64,000 nucleotides of DNA from CAZAFC01 sp964484675 (GCA_964484675.1 CAZAFC010000003.1:62001-126000), one strand, 5' to 3'; positions 44,801 through 55,158 are shown, counted from the first letter of the stretch. Program-made: numbers and translations. The notes: a model not told the origin generated them from the letters alone.

Positions 44801-44806
44801 AGTATA
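44801..44806 (-). promoter_or_regulatory. -10 element of dnaE
   Basis: TATACT on the minus strand, 19 bases before the dnaE ATG, giving a leader of about 12 bases. No clear Shine-Dalgarno. Confidence 0.5.
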
Positions 44807-44877
44807 CCGAATCGCGCTCGAGTTTGGCAGGTTTTGAGGCACGTTTTACAACGCTTATGGTTGGCAATTCGGCGGAG

Positions 44878-45285
44878 CTACTTGGCAGCGAGGTACTTCT
44901 TGAGGCTGTCCACGGCCTTGCCGGCGGCATCGATCGCTTTTTGTAGATCTTGATCGTCGGTAAGCTTGCCTTCGTGCACATTGCTGAGCACCTCACGGAC
45001 TTTTTCGCGCACCGCCATGGCTTTTTCGGACACGGCGTTCAGCTCTTTTTTGACCTTATCACTGGCATCACTCGTTTGCTCGTTCGCCTGGGCGAGCAAA
45101 TCATTGAGTTGGGTGTGAACTTTTTTGAGTTGCTTCTCTGTTTCGGAGATTTGCTCGGATGCCTTGCGTGTCAGCTGGGCGCGGGTGTCGCTGCCCTTTT
45201 TAGGAGCAGTCAGCAGCCCTGCCAAGTATCCGGCGGCGGCTGCCGCCATCGTGCCAATCGCCATTCGCTTCGCTGTTTTACTCAT
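44878..45285 (-). CDS. YtxH-like membrane/coiled-coil protein
   Basis: 135 residues. The start is fixed by AAGGAG 6 bases before the ATG. An N-terminal Ala/Gly-rich hydrophobic segment (about 8-26) ending in APKKGSDTR is the YtxH-type signature, followed by a long amphipathic, heptad-like helix (about 35-110). YtxH-family proteins are general-stress-associated in Firmicutes, with unknown mechanism. It overlaps the upstream 90-residue ORF by 8 bases, so the two are coupled. Confidence 0.8.
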   Translation of the reverse strand: MSKTAKRMAIGTMAAAAAGYLAGLLTAPKKGSDTRAQLTRKASEQISETEKQLKKVHTQLNDLLAQANEQTSDASDKVKKELNAVSEKAMAVREKVREVLSNVHEGKLTDDQDLQKAIDAAGKAVDSLKKYLAAK

Positions 45286-45550
45286 GCTTGTCTCCTTTTC
45301 GTGTTTTATGCTGCGCGGCCGTCTCCGCAACGGAGCGAACAAAACGCAAGAATCCAAGTGGCGCGGCCGACGCACGAAACATGTCACTCACCGATTCGGC
45401 AGAATCAATAATCTTCTCAGCCTTAGCCGTGATGTGCCGTAAGTTGTTCACGAACTTGAGCACGGCCGCAACAAGTGCGATCGACAAAATCAGAAAAATC
45501 CCAAGGAAGCAGCACAAAATGATGGCGATGATTTGCTCGGCGGTTGTCAT
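45278..45550 (-). CDS. small membrane protein (90 residues)
   Basis: The chosen ATG follows a TATACT element by 6 bases; the frame is open to 45631, but that would cover the promoter. One strong membrane helix (about 7-32) is followed by an amphipathic, charged stretch (AKAEKIIDSAESVSDMF). The arrangement (DUF948-like helix then coiled coil) together with the YtxH gene it overlaps suggests a two-protein membrane complex. Function unknown. Confidence 0.75.
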   Translation of the reverse strand: MTTAEQIIAIILCCFLGIFLILSIALVAAVLKFVNNLRHITAKAEKIIDSAESVSDMFRASAAPLGFLRFVRSVAETAAQHKTRKGDKHE

Positions 45551-45556
45551 ACCACT

Positions 45557-45562
45557 AGTATA
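45557..45562 (-). promoter_or_regulatory. leaderless promoter of 90-residue ORF/ytxH unit
   Basis: TATACT on the minus strand, ending 6 bases before the ATG at 45550. Confidence 0.6.
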
Positions 45563-45625
45563 CAACACATTGCAACTCCAGGTTAATGCCTGCCGGCTTT
45601 TAGTAAAGTCGAAGTATATCTTTAG

Positions 45626-45760
45626 ATGCAATTACTCTCTGAATTCGCTTCATGGCAGGTCGCCCACCGAGCTCTCCACGGTATTGCTGCGCGCCTGCGC
45701 AAATGCCATGCACAATCCTCACCGGCTGAAATCTACATGCTGCTGAGGCCTGCTTTATGA
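45626..45760 (+). CDS. possible 44-residue ORF
   Basis: Plus-strand ORF starting 5 bases after TATATC, the spacing seen in the leaderless genes here, and ending 6 bases into the convergent galU 3' end. The product (MQLLSEFASWQVAHRALHG at its start) is basic and could form a helix. It fills an otherwise empty 190-base gap. Evidence is thin: a short ORF, a weak -10 and no homologue known to me. Confidence 0.22.
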   Translation: MQLLSEFASWQVAHRALHGIAARLRKCHAQSSPAEIYMLLRPAL

Positions 45761-46660
45761 TATGGCCGAGCGAAGATAGGCGCGAAAATCGTCGCCGATA
45801 TCGTCGCGAAGCAGCGCATACTGCACGACAGCCTTGAGATAGTCGAGCCGATTGCCGGTGTCGCAGTATGTGCTGTCTTGCAGCGCGCAGGCAAACATCG
45901 GCTTGCCAGCATCAAGCATTTTTTGCATCGCGGGTTGCACGAAGAATTCCTGGTTTTCGTCGACAAATTCGGCCGCAACTTCATCGAGATACCGAAAAAT
46001 CTCCGGCGTCAAAAGATAGCCGCCGACACTCGCCAAGTTCGATGGCGCAGCGGCTCGGCCCGGCTTTTCAACGATGCGGTCCATTTTGATAATGCCGTCG
46101 CGCACCGGTGAGCCGCCCATAATTCCGTACCGCTTAAAATCTGCTTCGGCGTCGACTTCTATGCAGGGGAAGATTGATCCGCCAAGCTCTTGATATAAGT
46201 CGCACATTGTCTGAAACCGGTTATTGTGCGACAAAATGAGGTCGTCGGCCCAGGTATAGATAAACGGCTCATCACCGATGAGGTGTGCGACGTTCGCAAG
46301 CGGCGTGCCACCGCCATACCGCCCTTTTTGCCGCACATAAATAAAATTGGCTAACTCGCTGATCTTTTGTGTTTGCTCAAGGAGCGGGGCCTTGCTCGGG
46401 CCGCCCGAGCGTAGATTATTGATAAGCTCCTGGTTGGGCGCGTCGAAATGATCCTCAATGGTGCGCTTGGTGTAGCCAGTAACAATAATGATGTCACGGA
46501 TGCCCGCCTCGACCAATTCCTCAACGATATACTGGATGATCGGCTTGTCCACGATCGGCAACATTTCTTTCGGCATGGCCTTGGTCTGCGGCAACAGCCG
46601 TGTGCCGAATCCAGCCGCCGCAATCACAGCTTTGGTCGGCGATTTGGTAGTGCCGCTCAT
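45755..46660 (-). CDS. galU: UTP-glucose-1-phosphate uridylyltransferase
   Basis: Makes UDP-glucose for cell-surface polysaccharide. 301 residues, the family length. The N-terminal nucleotide-binding signature GFGTRLLPQTKAMPKEMLP, the VDKPIIQYIVEE segment and a late MDRIVEKP (with the conserved Lys) are as in GalU. The ATG overlaps the stop of the upstream 48-residue ORF by 4 bases (ATGA), so its translation is probably coupled to that ORF. Confidence 0.93.
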   Translation of the reverse strand: MSGTTKSPTKAVIAAAGFGTRLLPQTKAMPKEMLPIVDKPIIQYIVEELVEAGIRDIIIVTGYTKRTIEDHFDAPNQELINNLRSGGPSKAPLLEQTQKISELANFIYVRQKGRYGGGTPLANVAHLIGDEPFIYTWADDLILSHNNRFQTMCDLYQELGGSIFPCIEVDAEADFKRYGIMGGSPVRDGIIKMDRIVEKPGRAAAPSNLASVGGYLLTPEIFRYLDEVAAEFVDENQEFFVQPAMQKMLDAGKPMFACALQDSTYCDTGNRLDYLKAVVQYALLRDDIGDDFRAYLRSAIS

Positions 46661-46803
46661 GCTTCGCCCCGCAATTGCATGAGCTGATCATATCCAAGCA
46701 ATGCTGCAAGCGCGTCTGTCATGCGATCATGCTTGGCATTGTCGGTCCGAAACCCTACTTTTTGGACCGTGGTTAGCTCGATTCGCTTCCAAACTTGCGT
46801 CAT
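46657..46803 (-). CDS. 48-residue ORF coupled to galU
   Basis: Small ORF with GGAGGG 8 bases before its ATG, starting 23 bases after the gatB stop and ending in the ATGA overlap with galU. The product begins MTQVWKRIELTTVQKVGF and ends QLMQLRGEA; it is soluble, helical-looking, with no cysteine. Good ribosome site, tight spacing and coupling support real translation. Function unknown: it may be a regulator or simply deliver ribosomes to galU. Confidence 0.6.
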   Translation of the reverse strand: MTQVWKRIELTTVQKVGFRTDNAKHDRMTDALAALLGYDQLMQLRGEA

Positions 46804-46826
46804 GGTTGGTACCCTCCGTGATGCTA

Positions 46827-48317
46827 TTACGTTTCGCCTAGGCCCAGCTCTTTTCTGATAAGCGCTTGGGCGAGCTGCGGATTGGCGCGCCCTTGGCTTT
46901 GCTTCATGATTTGGCCCACCAAAAATCCGATCGCTTTCATTTCGCCATTCTTGACGTCTTCGGCAGCTTTGGGGTTTTCGGCCAACACGCTCGCAACGAC
47001 GGCGTGCAGCGAGCCTTCGTCGGACTCCTGAATCATATTATGCTTGCGGGCAAATTGTCCAACATCCGCGACCGGCTCACTGGCCGTCAAGATACGCGTA
47101 ATGAGTAATTTTGCGTTGGTAGAGCTGAGCTGGCCGCTAGTCACAAGGCGCGCTACTTCTTGGTACAAATGCAGCCGGCCTTGATTGGTTATGTGTGGAT
47201 TGGGCTGCTGCGTCTCATCACGCCGCAATGGCAGCTCGACGTTCACAAACCAGTTCGCCAGCGACTTGGCAAACGTAACATCGGCGAGCGATTGCTCAAC
47301 CAAACTCAGGTAGTTCACTTCGGTGCTCTCGAGCTCAGCCTCGAGCAATGACTCCATCGCCGATGCGCTCATGCCCAGGCCCGCCAGCCGCTGTCGCCAC
47401 TCACCTGGGAGCGCCGGCATTTCGTCGGCCACTGTGTCGATCTCAGCCTCACTCAGTTGCACCGGTGGCACATCTGGCTCGGGGAAGTAGCGGTAGTCGT
47501 GCGCGTCTTCTTTGGAGCGCTGTGCGAACGTGCGCTGCTTGGCGTCGTCCCAGCCGCGCGTTTCCTGCTGCACGGCTTGGCCTTTTTCGAGCAACTCGAT
47601 CTGTCGGGCAATCTCAAACTCAATGACTTTTTCAACGGCGCGGAACGAATTGAGATTCTTGGTTTCGGTGCGCGTACCCAAGGCGTCCGTCTTGCTCACC
47701 GAGACATTCACGTCGAAGCGCATGTTGCCGTAGTACAAATTGGCATCCGAAACGTCAGCGTAGCGCATCAGCAAATACAGCTCGCGGACGTAGGCTTTGG
47801 CCTCGGCGCTCGTGTGCATGTCCGGCTCAGAAACGATTTCGAGGAGGGGCGTTCCGGCGCGGTTGAGGTCGACCAGGCTGTAATCCTTTCCGGCTGGGTG
47901 CGTGCTTTTGCCGGCGTCGGCCTCGATGTGCGCCTCGTGGATGCCGACACGCTTTTGCACGCCATTGACCTCAAAAAATACTTCGCCGTCGCGAATGATT
48001 GGATGCGAAAATTGCGTGATCTGGTAGCCGAGCGGCAAATCGGGATAAAAGTAATGCTTGCGATCGAACGCACTGTAACTTTGCGGCCGCGTGCCAAGCG
48101 CAAACGCTGCGCGCATGGCCAGATGCACGGCCTCGCGGTTGAGTACCGGCAGCGCACCGGGCAGCCCGAAACAGAGGTGGCTCACTAAAGTATTCGGCTC
48201 AGCGTCGCGCGCGTCGTTGCCCACGCCAACAAACAATTTCGTGGCGGTCTTGAGCTGCACGTGGCACTCGATGCCAATGGTCGGCGTATACGCTGCCCGA
48301 ATTTCTTTACTTATCAT
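46827..48317 (-). CDS. gatB: Asp-tRNA(Asn)/Glu-tRNA(Gln) amidotransferase subunit B
   Basis: tRNA-binding and kinase subunit of GatCAB, which converts misacylated Glu-tRNA(Gln) or Asp-tRNA(Asn). 496 residues from MISKEIRAAYTPTIGIECHVQL; AAGGA lies 10 bases before this Met. HVQLKTATKLF, the FYPDLPLGYQITQ catalytic segment and the C-terminal YqeY-like tail are present. It starts inside the last codons of the preceding membrane-protein gene (11-base overlap). It belongs to a gatC-gatA-orf-gatB operon. Confidence 0.95.
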   Translation of the reverse strand: MISKEIRAAYTPTIGIECHVQLKTATKLFVGVGNDARDAEPNTLVSHLCFGLPGALPVLNREAVHLAMRAAFALGTRPQSYSAFDRKHYFYPDLPLGYQITQFSHPIIRDGEVFFEVNGVQKRVGIHEAHIEADAGKSTHPAGKDYSLVDLNRAGTPLLEIVSEPDMHTSAEAKAYVRELYLLMRYADVSDANLYYGNMRFDVNVSVSKTDALGTRTETKNLNSFRAVEKVIEFEIARQIELLEKGQAVQQETRGWDDAKQRTFAQRSKEDAHDYRYFPEPDVPPVQLSEAEIDTVADEMPALPGEWRQRLAGLGMSASAMESLLEAELESTEVNYLSLVEQSLADVTFAKSLANWFVNVELPLRRDETQQPNPHITNQGRLHLYQEVARLVTSGQLSSTNAKLLITRILTASEPVADVGQFARKHNMIQESDEGSLHAVVASVLAENPKAAEDVKNGEMKAIGFLVGQIMKQSQGRANPQLAQALIRKELGLGET

Positions 48318-48801
48318 TGCTGCCGTTTCCTTTGTCATGTTGGTTTTTGTCTGTCTGGCCACCTGGCAACGCGCCCAAATCCTTAAGCGCTTGACGAATG
48401 CCGATCAGGGCATCTTTGACGTCTACTTCTTTGAGCTTGGTGCTGGGGTCAGCCTCAAGTTTGTTGCGCAATTTGTGGCCAAACCATGCACCGTCGTTGT
48501 CGGTCAGCTTTCGCTGTACGCTCACCAGCCGCTCGCCCATTGAGCGGCCGCGGGCGCGGCACTTTTTGAGTGCTTCATCAAGGAGCGCGTCAGCTTGGTG
48601 CACCACTTGTGGCCAGTTCTCTTTGTGACCGCAAAGCTTCTGGATGTCGTTCCATTTTTCCTGAAAATAAACAGACTTCAGCGGGCGGGCGCGGCGACGC
48701 CATACAAAAAAGAGTGCTACGGCAATTATGACAACGGCGATGCCGACCGGTACGGCGACCGACAGCATGGCGGTGAGCGACGCGATATCGAGGTGCTTCA
48801 T
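48307..48801 (-). CDS. membrane protein embedded in gat operon
   Basis: Not recognised. 164 residues from the ATG that shares one base with the gatA stop (TGATG); a GTG three bases earlier is also possible. One N-terminal membrane helix (about 10-34) ends in WRRRARP, then a soluble, charged, helical domain (VYFQEKWNDIQKLCG onwards) and a Lys/Asp/Asn tail. It lies between gatA and gatB with overlaps on both sides, so it is made with them. Whether it tethers the amidotransferase to the membrane or is a bystander is unknown. Confidence 0.75.
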   Translation of the reverse strand: MKHLDIASLTAMLSVAVPVGIAVVIIAVALFFVWRRRARPLKSVYFQEKWNDIQKLCGHKENWPQVVHQADALLDEALKKCRARGRSMGERLVSVQRKLTDNDGAWFGHKLRNKLEADPSTKLKEVDVKDALIGIRQALKDLGALPGGQTDKNQHDKGNGSNDK

Positions 48802-50228
48802 CACGCCAAAATCCTCTCCGCCGCCTTAGCCAGGCCCAGCAGTTGGCGATCGTGTCGCTGGGCGGCCATAAGCTGCAGGCCAACCGGCAAGCCATCGCTC
48901 GTGCCGGCCGGAATACTCACCGCCGGAATACCGGCCAAGCTCGCGCCCACGGTCATCACATCCGCGAGGTACATCTGAAGCGGATCACCGGCGTTTTCGC
49001 CAAGCTTAAACGCAGTCGTGGGCGCCACCGGGCCGAGCAGGAAGTCAACTTGCTCAAAAACGGCGTTACATTCGTTAATGAGTTTAGTGCGCACCGTCTG
49101 GGCCTTGCGATAGTAAGCGTCGTAGTAGCCACTGCTCAGTACATATGTGCCGATCATAATGCGGCGCTTGGCTTCCTTGCCAAAACCGCGGCCGCGCGAC
49201 TGCGTGTAGCTGGCTTCGAGCGTATCTGCCGCAACGCTAAACGGAAAGCGCTGACCATCGTGGCGCGCCAGATTACTGCTGATTTCGGCGGGCACCACAA
49301 TATAATACACCGCCAGCGACAGAGGTAAACTTGGCAAACTTACGGATTGCACGTCGGCGCCAGCGGCACGCAGTTTTTCGGCGGCCTCCTCGATGCGTAA
49401 CCGCACGCCCGGCGCCAAACCCTCGCCCATATATTCTTGGATAATACCGATCTTTTTGCCGCGGATGTCGGCCGGCACATCGCTGTAGCCAGCTTCATCG
49501 CGTTCGATCGTGGTACTGTCGAGCGGGTCGACACCGGCCATGACGTCGATAATAAGCGACGCGTCATCAATCGTTCGGGCAAAAGTGCCGACGGTGTCCG
49601 TGCTGCTCGCCATCGCCACGATGCCAGAGCGCGACATCAAGCCGTACGTCGGCTTGTAGCCCACGCAGCCGACGAAGCTTGCCGGCTGGCGCGTGGAGCC
49701 GCCAGTATCCGTTCCGAGTGCAAAAGGCGCCATGTCGAGCATGACGGCCGCCGCCGAGCCACCGGAAGATCCGCCCGGGACGCGCGTTGGATCGGCTGGA
49801 TTTTTGGTTGTAAAGAAGTCACTGTTCTCGGTGGAGGCGCCGTGAGCAAACGCGTCGAGATTTGCCTTAGCCACGCAAATCGCACCCTCGCGCTCGAGCA
49901 GTTCGATCACCGTTGCCTGATATGGAGCGTCAAAACCGCGCAGCATGTTGCTGGCGGCGGTCGTCTCAGCACCAAAACACAAATAATTATCCTTGGCGAT
50001 AAAAGGCACGCCCGCCAAGCGGCCCACATGTTGACCCTCGGCGACAGCAGCATCGACGCTTGCAGCACGCGCGAGCGCCCGCTCGTCAAGCGTTGCAATA
50101 ATCGCGTTGTATTCGGCATGCTCGGCAATTGTCTCGAGAGACTGCCGCACAAGCGCCACGGCACGTAGCTCGCCAGCCTGCACCTTGGCAGCAATATCTG
50201 CAATCGGCAGCCAGGCCGACGCGCTCAT
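48801..50228 (-). CDS. gatA: Asp-tRNA(Asn)/Glu-tRNA(Gln) amidotransferase subunit A
   Basis: Glutamine amidase subunit of GatCAB, 475 residues. The amidase-signature catalytic set is visible: Lys in PFIAKDN, cis-Ser in GGSSGGSAAA and the nucleophile Ser in GTDTGGSTRQP. It releases ammonia from glutamine and passes it to GatB. Its ATG overlaps the gatC stop by 4 bases and its TGA overlaps the next gene. Confidence 0.96.
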   Translation of the reverse strand: MSASAWLPIADIAAKVQAGELRAVALVRQSLETIAEHAEYNAIIATLDERALARAASVDAAVAEGQHVGRLAGVPFIAKDNYLCFGAETTAASNMLRGFDAPYQATVIELLEREGAICVAKANLDAFAHGASTENSDFFTTKNPADPTRVPGGSSGGSAAAVMLDMAPFALGTDTGGSTRQPASFVGCVGYKPTYGLMSRSGIVAMASSTDTVGTFARTIDDASLIIDVMAGVDPLDSTTIERDEAGYSDVPADIRGKKIGIIQEYMGEGLAPGVRLRIEEAAEKLRAAGADVQSVSLPSLPLSLAVYYIVVPAEISSNLARHDGQRFPFSVAADTLEASYTQSRGRGFGKEAKRRIMIGTYVLSSGYYDAYYRKAQTVRTKLINECNAVFEQVDFLLGPVAPTTAFKLGENAGDPLQMYLADVMTVGASLAGIPAVSIPAGTSDGLPVGLQLMAAQRHDRQLLGLAKAAERILA

Positions 50229-50518
50229 CCGATCATCCTTCGCACTTTGAGCAAACCATCCTGCGTTTGTGGCGCGTTACGCAGCAAATCATCGCGGCTC
50301 ATGCCGTAGTCGACCACAGAATCGTCACGCATGACATTATGCAAGCCCGTGACTTGGCTGGTCGGCTCGAGCCCAGCGGTATCGGCCGTATCAAGTTTTT
50401 CAACATATTGCAGGATGGTGCTGAGCTCTGCTCGAAATTCGTCAATCTCCGCATCGGTGAGCGACAGTCGAGCGAGATGAGCTAATCTAGCCACATCATC
50501 TCGTGTTAATTGTGCCAT
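50225..50518 (-). CDS. gatC: Asp-tRNA(Asn)/Glu-tRNA(Gln) amidotransferase subunit C
   Basis: Small stabilising subunit of GatCAB, 97 residues, with the typical N-terminus (DDVARLAHLARLSLTD) and YVEKLDTADTAGLEPTSQV, which wraps around GatA. It leads the operon. A TGCTATACT element ends 7 bases before its ATG. The complex supplies Gln-tRNA and/or Asn-tRNA; no glnS or asnS lies in this window. Confidence 0.95.
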   Translation of the reverse strand: MAQLTRDDVARLAHLARLSLTDAEIDEFRAELSTILQYVEKLDTADTAGLEPTSQVTGLHNVMRDDSVVDYGMSRDDLLRNAPQTQDGLLKVRRMIG

Positions 50519-50525
50519 TTGAACT

Positions 50526-50534
50526 AGTATAGCA
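50526..50534 (-). promoter_or_regulatory. leaderless promoter of gatC operon
   Basis: TGCTATACT on the minus strand, ending 7 bases before the gatC ATG. Confidence 0.65.
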
Positions 50535-50567
50535 CGCCTCGTGTGCGTTCATGCAAGATTGTGCGAT

Positions 50568-50596
50568 TTGACCTACGACGCCAGCGATATTAAGAT
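50568..50596 (+). promoter_or_regulatory. promoter of orphan gene C
   Basis: TTGACC (50568-50573), 17-base spacer, TAAGAT (50591-50596) on the plus strand, about 54 bases before the ATG at 50650. Confidence 0.55.
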
Positions 50597-50649
50597 ATGT
50601 CTGCCCTCAGGGGGCGCATCATTTTCTCTTTCAGAAAGCAGGTGAGCCG

Positions 50650-50904
50650 ATGGGCAGAATGCAAGCTTCCGCCTTCGACATCCCCGCACCTACGGGCACG
50701 GGCGGCGTGGTCGGTGCCGGCATTGGCGTGGTGGTTGGCTTGGCCATCACCCTCGCCATCGTTCGCGGACGGAGTTTTTTCTCACTTGGCGACGTGCGTT
50801 CCGTCAACAGTCGGCCGCCAAGGAGATCAGTCGTCATCATGGCAATCGTCGCGTGTGGCGTGTTGGGGGCGATCGGCGCGTACATTGGCTCGGCAGTCGG
50901 CTGA
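50650..50904 (+). CDS. orphan small membrane protein C
   Basis: Not recognised. 84 residues with two membrane helices (about 19-40, very Gly/Val-rich, and 62-82) joined by a basic loop (NSRPPRRS). AGGTGA lies 4 bases before the ATG. The Gly-rich first helix (GTGGVVGAGIGVVVGLAI) suggests tight helix packing or oligomers. The gene is a self-contained plus-strand cassette with its own promoter and terminator between gatC and uvrB. Confidence 0.65.
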   Translation: MGRMQASAFDIPAPTGTGGVVGAGIGVVVGLAITLAIVRGRSFFSLGDVRSVNSRPPRRSVVIMAIVACGVLGAIGAYIGSAVG

Positions 50905-51043
50905 GCTACGCAGGCGGGAGCGTCCCAGTGGCACTAAGACCTGATCGTAGGTGAATCGCAGCTGGGTGCTTGAAGTATTCAGCGAAAGATCGATTTGCGG
51001 CACTAAGGTAGTCGCTTCAGCGTCGATCGCCGCCATGATGCAA

Positions 51044-51104
51044 GGGCTGGAAGTGTTGGTTCGGCGCAATCAGGCCATCTCTGACACTTCCAGCCCGGAT
51101 TTTT
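51044..51104 (+). terminator. terminator after orphan gene C
   Basis: Perfect 12-base-pair stem (51044-51055 with 51085-51096) around a 29-base loop, followed by GGATTTTTAT. It lies 140 bases after the 50904 stop and also just beyond the uvrB stop on the other strand. Confidence 0.65.
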
Positions 51105-51124
51105 ATCAGACGGCCGAGGAAGCT

Positions 51125-53083
<1,959 letters not shown>

Positions 53084-53089
53084 ACCGAT

Positions 53090-53098
53090 ATTGTAGCA
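53090..53098 (-). promoter_or_regulatory. leaderless promoter of uvrB
   Basis: TGCTACAAT on the minus strand, ending 6 bases before the uvrB ATG. Confidence 0.66.
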
Positions 53099-53237
53099 GC
53101 TGCCGAGCGGTAGGCGCCACCGCAAAAACCAACTTCCTCAGGCTTGTGTTAATTGTGGTGGCGTGCCTCGTCGTGCCTGGTTCGATTGCGAGATTCCGCA
53201 CAGCAACATCGCCACCTGATTGTGCCATCAAAGGCAA

Positions 53238-53894
53238 TTAGCCAGCGCGCGGCGTCGGATTCTGCTTGGATTCGCGGTGCAAGTACCAATGCTCATTGTG
53301 CTGCTCGAGTTGTTTGTGGATGTCGCTGTACTTTTTATCGAGTACGGCGATGATTCGCTGAACGAGCCGATCGGGATCTTCGTCGTAAATCACCAAATCA
53401 CCATCCGGCGGCTCCAGTGTCTGCATGAGTTGCGGAATAAGGTCGGCTGTGCCGCCGCTGCCGATTAGCACACCACACGGCTTGCGCGCCTCAAGCGCTG
53501 AAGTGAACTCGTGCAGGCTGCCGAATCGACCGCCCACGGTAATCACGGCGTCGCTCGACTGCACCAAATATAAGTCGCGGCCCACGTAATTCAGGCCAGT
53601 AAAGTTGATAAAATCAAACACGTCATACGGCAGGCGATACTTGCTGATATGCTCGCGCAAGCTGCTCGCCGGCGAGAATCCAATGCTCGTGCCCTGTGCT
53701 TTTTTCGCGCCAAGCGCGGAGTAATACGGCAGGCCCACAGTGGCGCCGGTAGTCAAAATATGCCCACTTTTGCCGATCGCCGCGCCCACGGCTTCCGCCT
53801 TGTCGTGCGATTCCTTCACCGTTTTGCCGGCGGCAGCGCCCGACACGCAAATGGCGTAGCGCAAATACTGTAAATCTTTGAGGTCGTTGGTCAT
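53238..53894 (-). CDS. LOG/TIGR00725-like Rossmann protein
   Basis: 218 residues. ICVSGAAAGKT at the N-terminus, GLPYYSALGAKKAQG and the GGRFGSLHEF loop match the 'lysine decarboxylase-like' LOG/MoCo-carrier superfamily, in which PGGxGTxxE binds a nucleotide phosphate. The usual PGG is VGG here. Plant and bacterial LOG proteins are phosphoribohydrolases; whether this one is cannot be told. TACAAT ends 7 bases before the ATG. Confidence 0.72.
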   Translation of the reverse strand: MTNDLKDLQYLRYAICVSGAAAGKTVKESHDKAEAVGAAIGKSGHILTTGATVGLPYYSALGAKKAQGTSIGFSPASSLREHISKYRLPYDVFDFINFTGLNYVGRDLYLVQSSDAVITVGGRFGSLHEFTSALEARKPCGVLIGSGGTADLIPQLMQTLEPPDGDLVIYDEDPDRLVQRIIAVLDKKYSDIHKQLEQHNEHWYLHRESKQNPTPRAG

Positions 53895-53901
53895 TACGGC
53901 T

Positions 53902-53907
53902 ATTGTA
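53902..53907 (-). promoter_or_regulatory. leaderless promoter of LOG-like gene
   Basis: TACAAT on the minus strand, ending 7 bases before the ATG at 53894; no TGn extension. Confidence 0.5.
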
Positions 53908-53919
53908 GCGCAGAACCGC

Positions 53920-55158
53920 TCATTCTGCTAATGCTATTCCATCTGTCAATTCGCCCGCCAGCTGCTGCCGCACAGCTTGCTCAAGATTGTCTTGATTGAG
54001 ATACCGCAGCATCAATTCGTGCCAGAGATTATCGCGCACGAAATGCACAATCCGCTCGCCAAAAGACAAATGATTGCAGTAGCCAAGCGCCACGTCGAGC
54101 ACGTTAAACGACACCGGCTCGCCATCGTGCAGCACGCACAACGCTTGCGTGTCCTGCCAAAACGCCAGCGACGGCGCGAGCTTGGCGAGCGTATCTTCGG
54201 CATGCTCCCACACCAAATCATCCGACTGCACGTGCGGCTCAAACACCTCGGCGTGGTAGGCATCTTTTTTGAAACGCGCGTAATAGCGTTGAATGGTGCG
54301 CCACGGCACGGGCTGGCCGGCCAGCGTGGCCGACGTGAGCGGCTCGACGACACTCGCCTGTTGCATGATCTTGCCAAAATCTGACTTGACCTGCTGCAAT
54401 TTAGCGAATGAACTCAGCACACGGATATCATTGACGGCGTTCAGGGCAAGTAAAATGGTGGTAATTGTAAGCCCGTCCATCTGCTCCGTAATCGGCAGCA
54501 ATAGCACCGTGCCAAGCTCCCGAAAACTGATGATATTCTGACGCGCCGTCGCCGTATAGGCGGCAGCAGCCTTTTCCCAGCGCTTGGCAGTCGGAAACAC
54601 AATGTTAATCGCTCGCTGCTCAAAGTCACTCGGCTGGAGCTTGGCATATTGCTCGCGAAAAGTCTTGTGCCACTGTGGGCCCTCAAACATCAGGGCGGCT
54701 GCATACAATTGAGCGGCCGTTTCGTGCTTGAGCATCGAGTCGAGCGAGCGATAGCCCAGCCGCTTCATGGCCAGTCGGGGCGGCTTGGTGCGCATGAGAC
54801 GGCGGGCGACGCTTGATTTGAGCGCAAAACAACTTTTGGGCATTTCGAGATGATCAAGAAATTGCTGCACGCGGCGCACAATCTCACTCGAAGGAGCATT
54901 CGCCTCGATGCCAAGCGCCTCACGCACCTGCGCTTCATTCTGGTGCAGCCGCTCGCGCAGTGCGCCGTAGAGTTCGGGCCCGGTCGTGTCCTGGGGGTCG
55001 AGCCCCAATTCGGCGATTTTTGCCTGGGCTCGGCGCATCATTTCGGAGCTCAGTCGGATGTCAGCACTCGGCCGGCCGCTTGCCTGCTCAAGCTGGCCGA
55101 TACTCTGCGAAAAAATCGGCTCCGTTGCTCCAAGCGCCAGCGAAAGATAGCGTGTCAT
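53920..55158 (-). CDS. hypothetical protein, 412 residues
   Basis: Not recognised. No membrane segment, signal peptide or known motif. The first about 150 residues are helical and charged. The middle contains WHKTFREQYAKLQPSDFEQRAINIVFPTAKRW, and the last part VLHDGEPVSFNVLDVALGYCNHLSFGERIVHFVRDN. The HE of LWHELML is not an HExxH. Codon use looks like its neighbours. A weak extended -10 (TGCTAACCT) ends 9 bases before the ATG. It is probably a lineage-specific cytoplasmic protein. Confidence 0.75.
   Translation of the reverse strand: MTRYLSLALGATEPIFSQSIGQLEQASGRPSADIRLSSEMMRRAQAKIAELGLDPQDTTGPELYGALRERLHQNEAQVREALGIEANAPSSEIVRRVQQFLDHLEMPKSCFALKSSVARRLMRTKPPRLAMKRLGYRSLDSMLKHETAAQLYAAALMFEGPQWHKTFREQYAKLQPSDFEQRAINIVFPTAKRWEKAAAAYTATARQNIISFRELGTVLLLPITEQMDGLTITTILLALNAVNDIRVLSSFAKLQQVKSDFGKIMQQASVVEPLTSATLAGQPVPWRTIQRYYARFKKDAYHAEVFEPHVQSDDLVWEHAEDTLAKLAPSLAFWQDTQALCVLHDGEPVSFNVLDVALGYCNHLSFGERIVHFVRDNLWHELMLRYLNQDNLEQAVRQQLAGELTDGIALAE

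Noticed and set aside
43081..44802. 573-codon plus-strand ORF
   Set aside because: Antisense shadow of dnaE; composition is that of a reverse-complemented GC-rich gene, with no recognisable domain or start signals.
53126..53237. tRNA-like T-arm sequence (GGTTCGATT) after uvrB
   Set aside because: No acceptor or anticodon stem can be formed around it; a GGTGGCG/CGCCACC pairing across the gap is the only structure.
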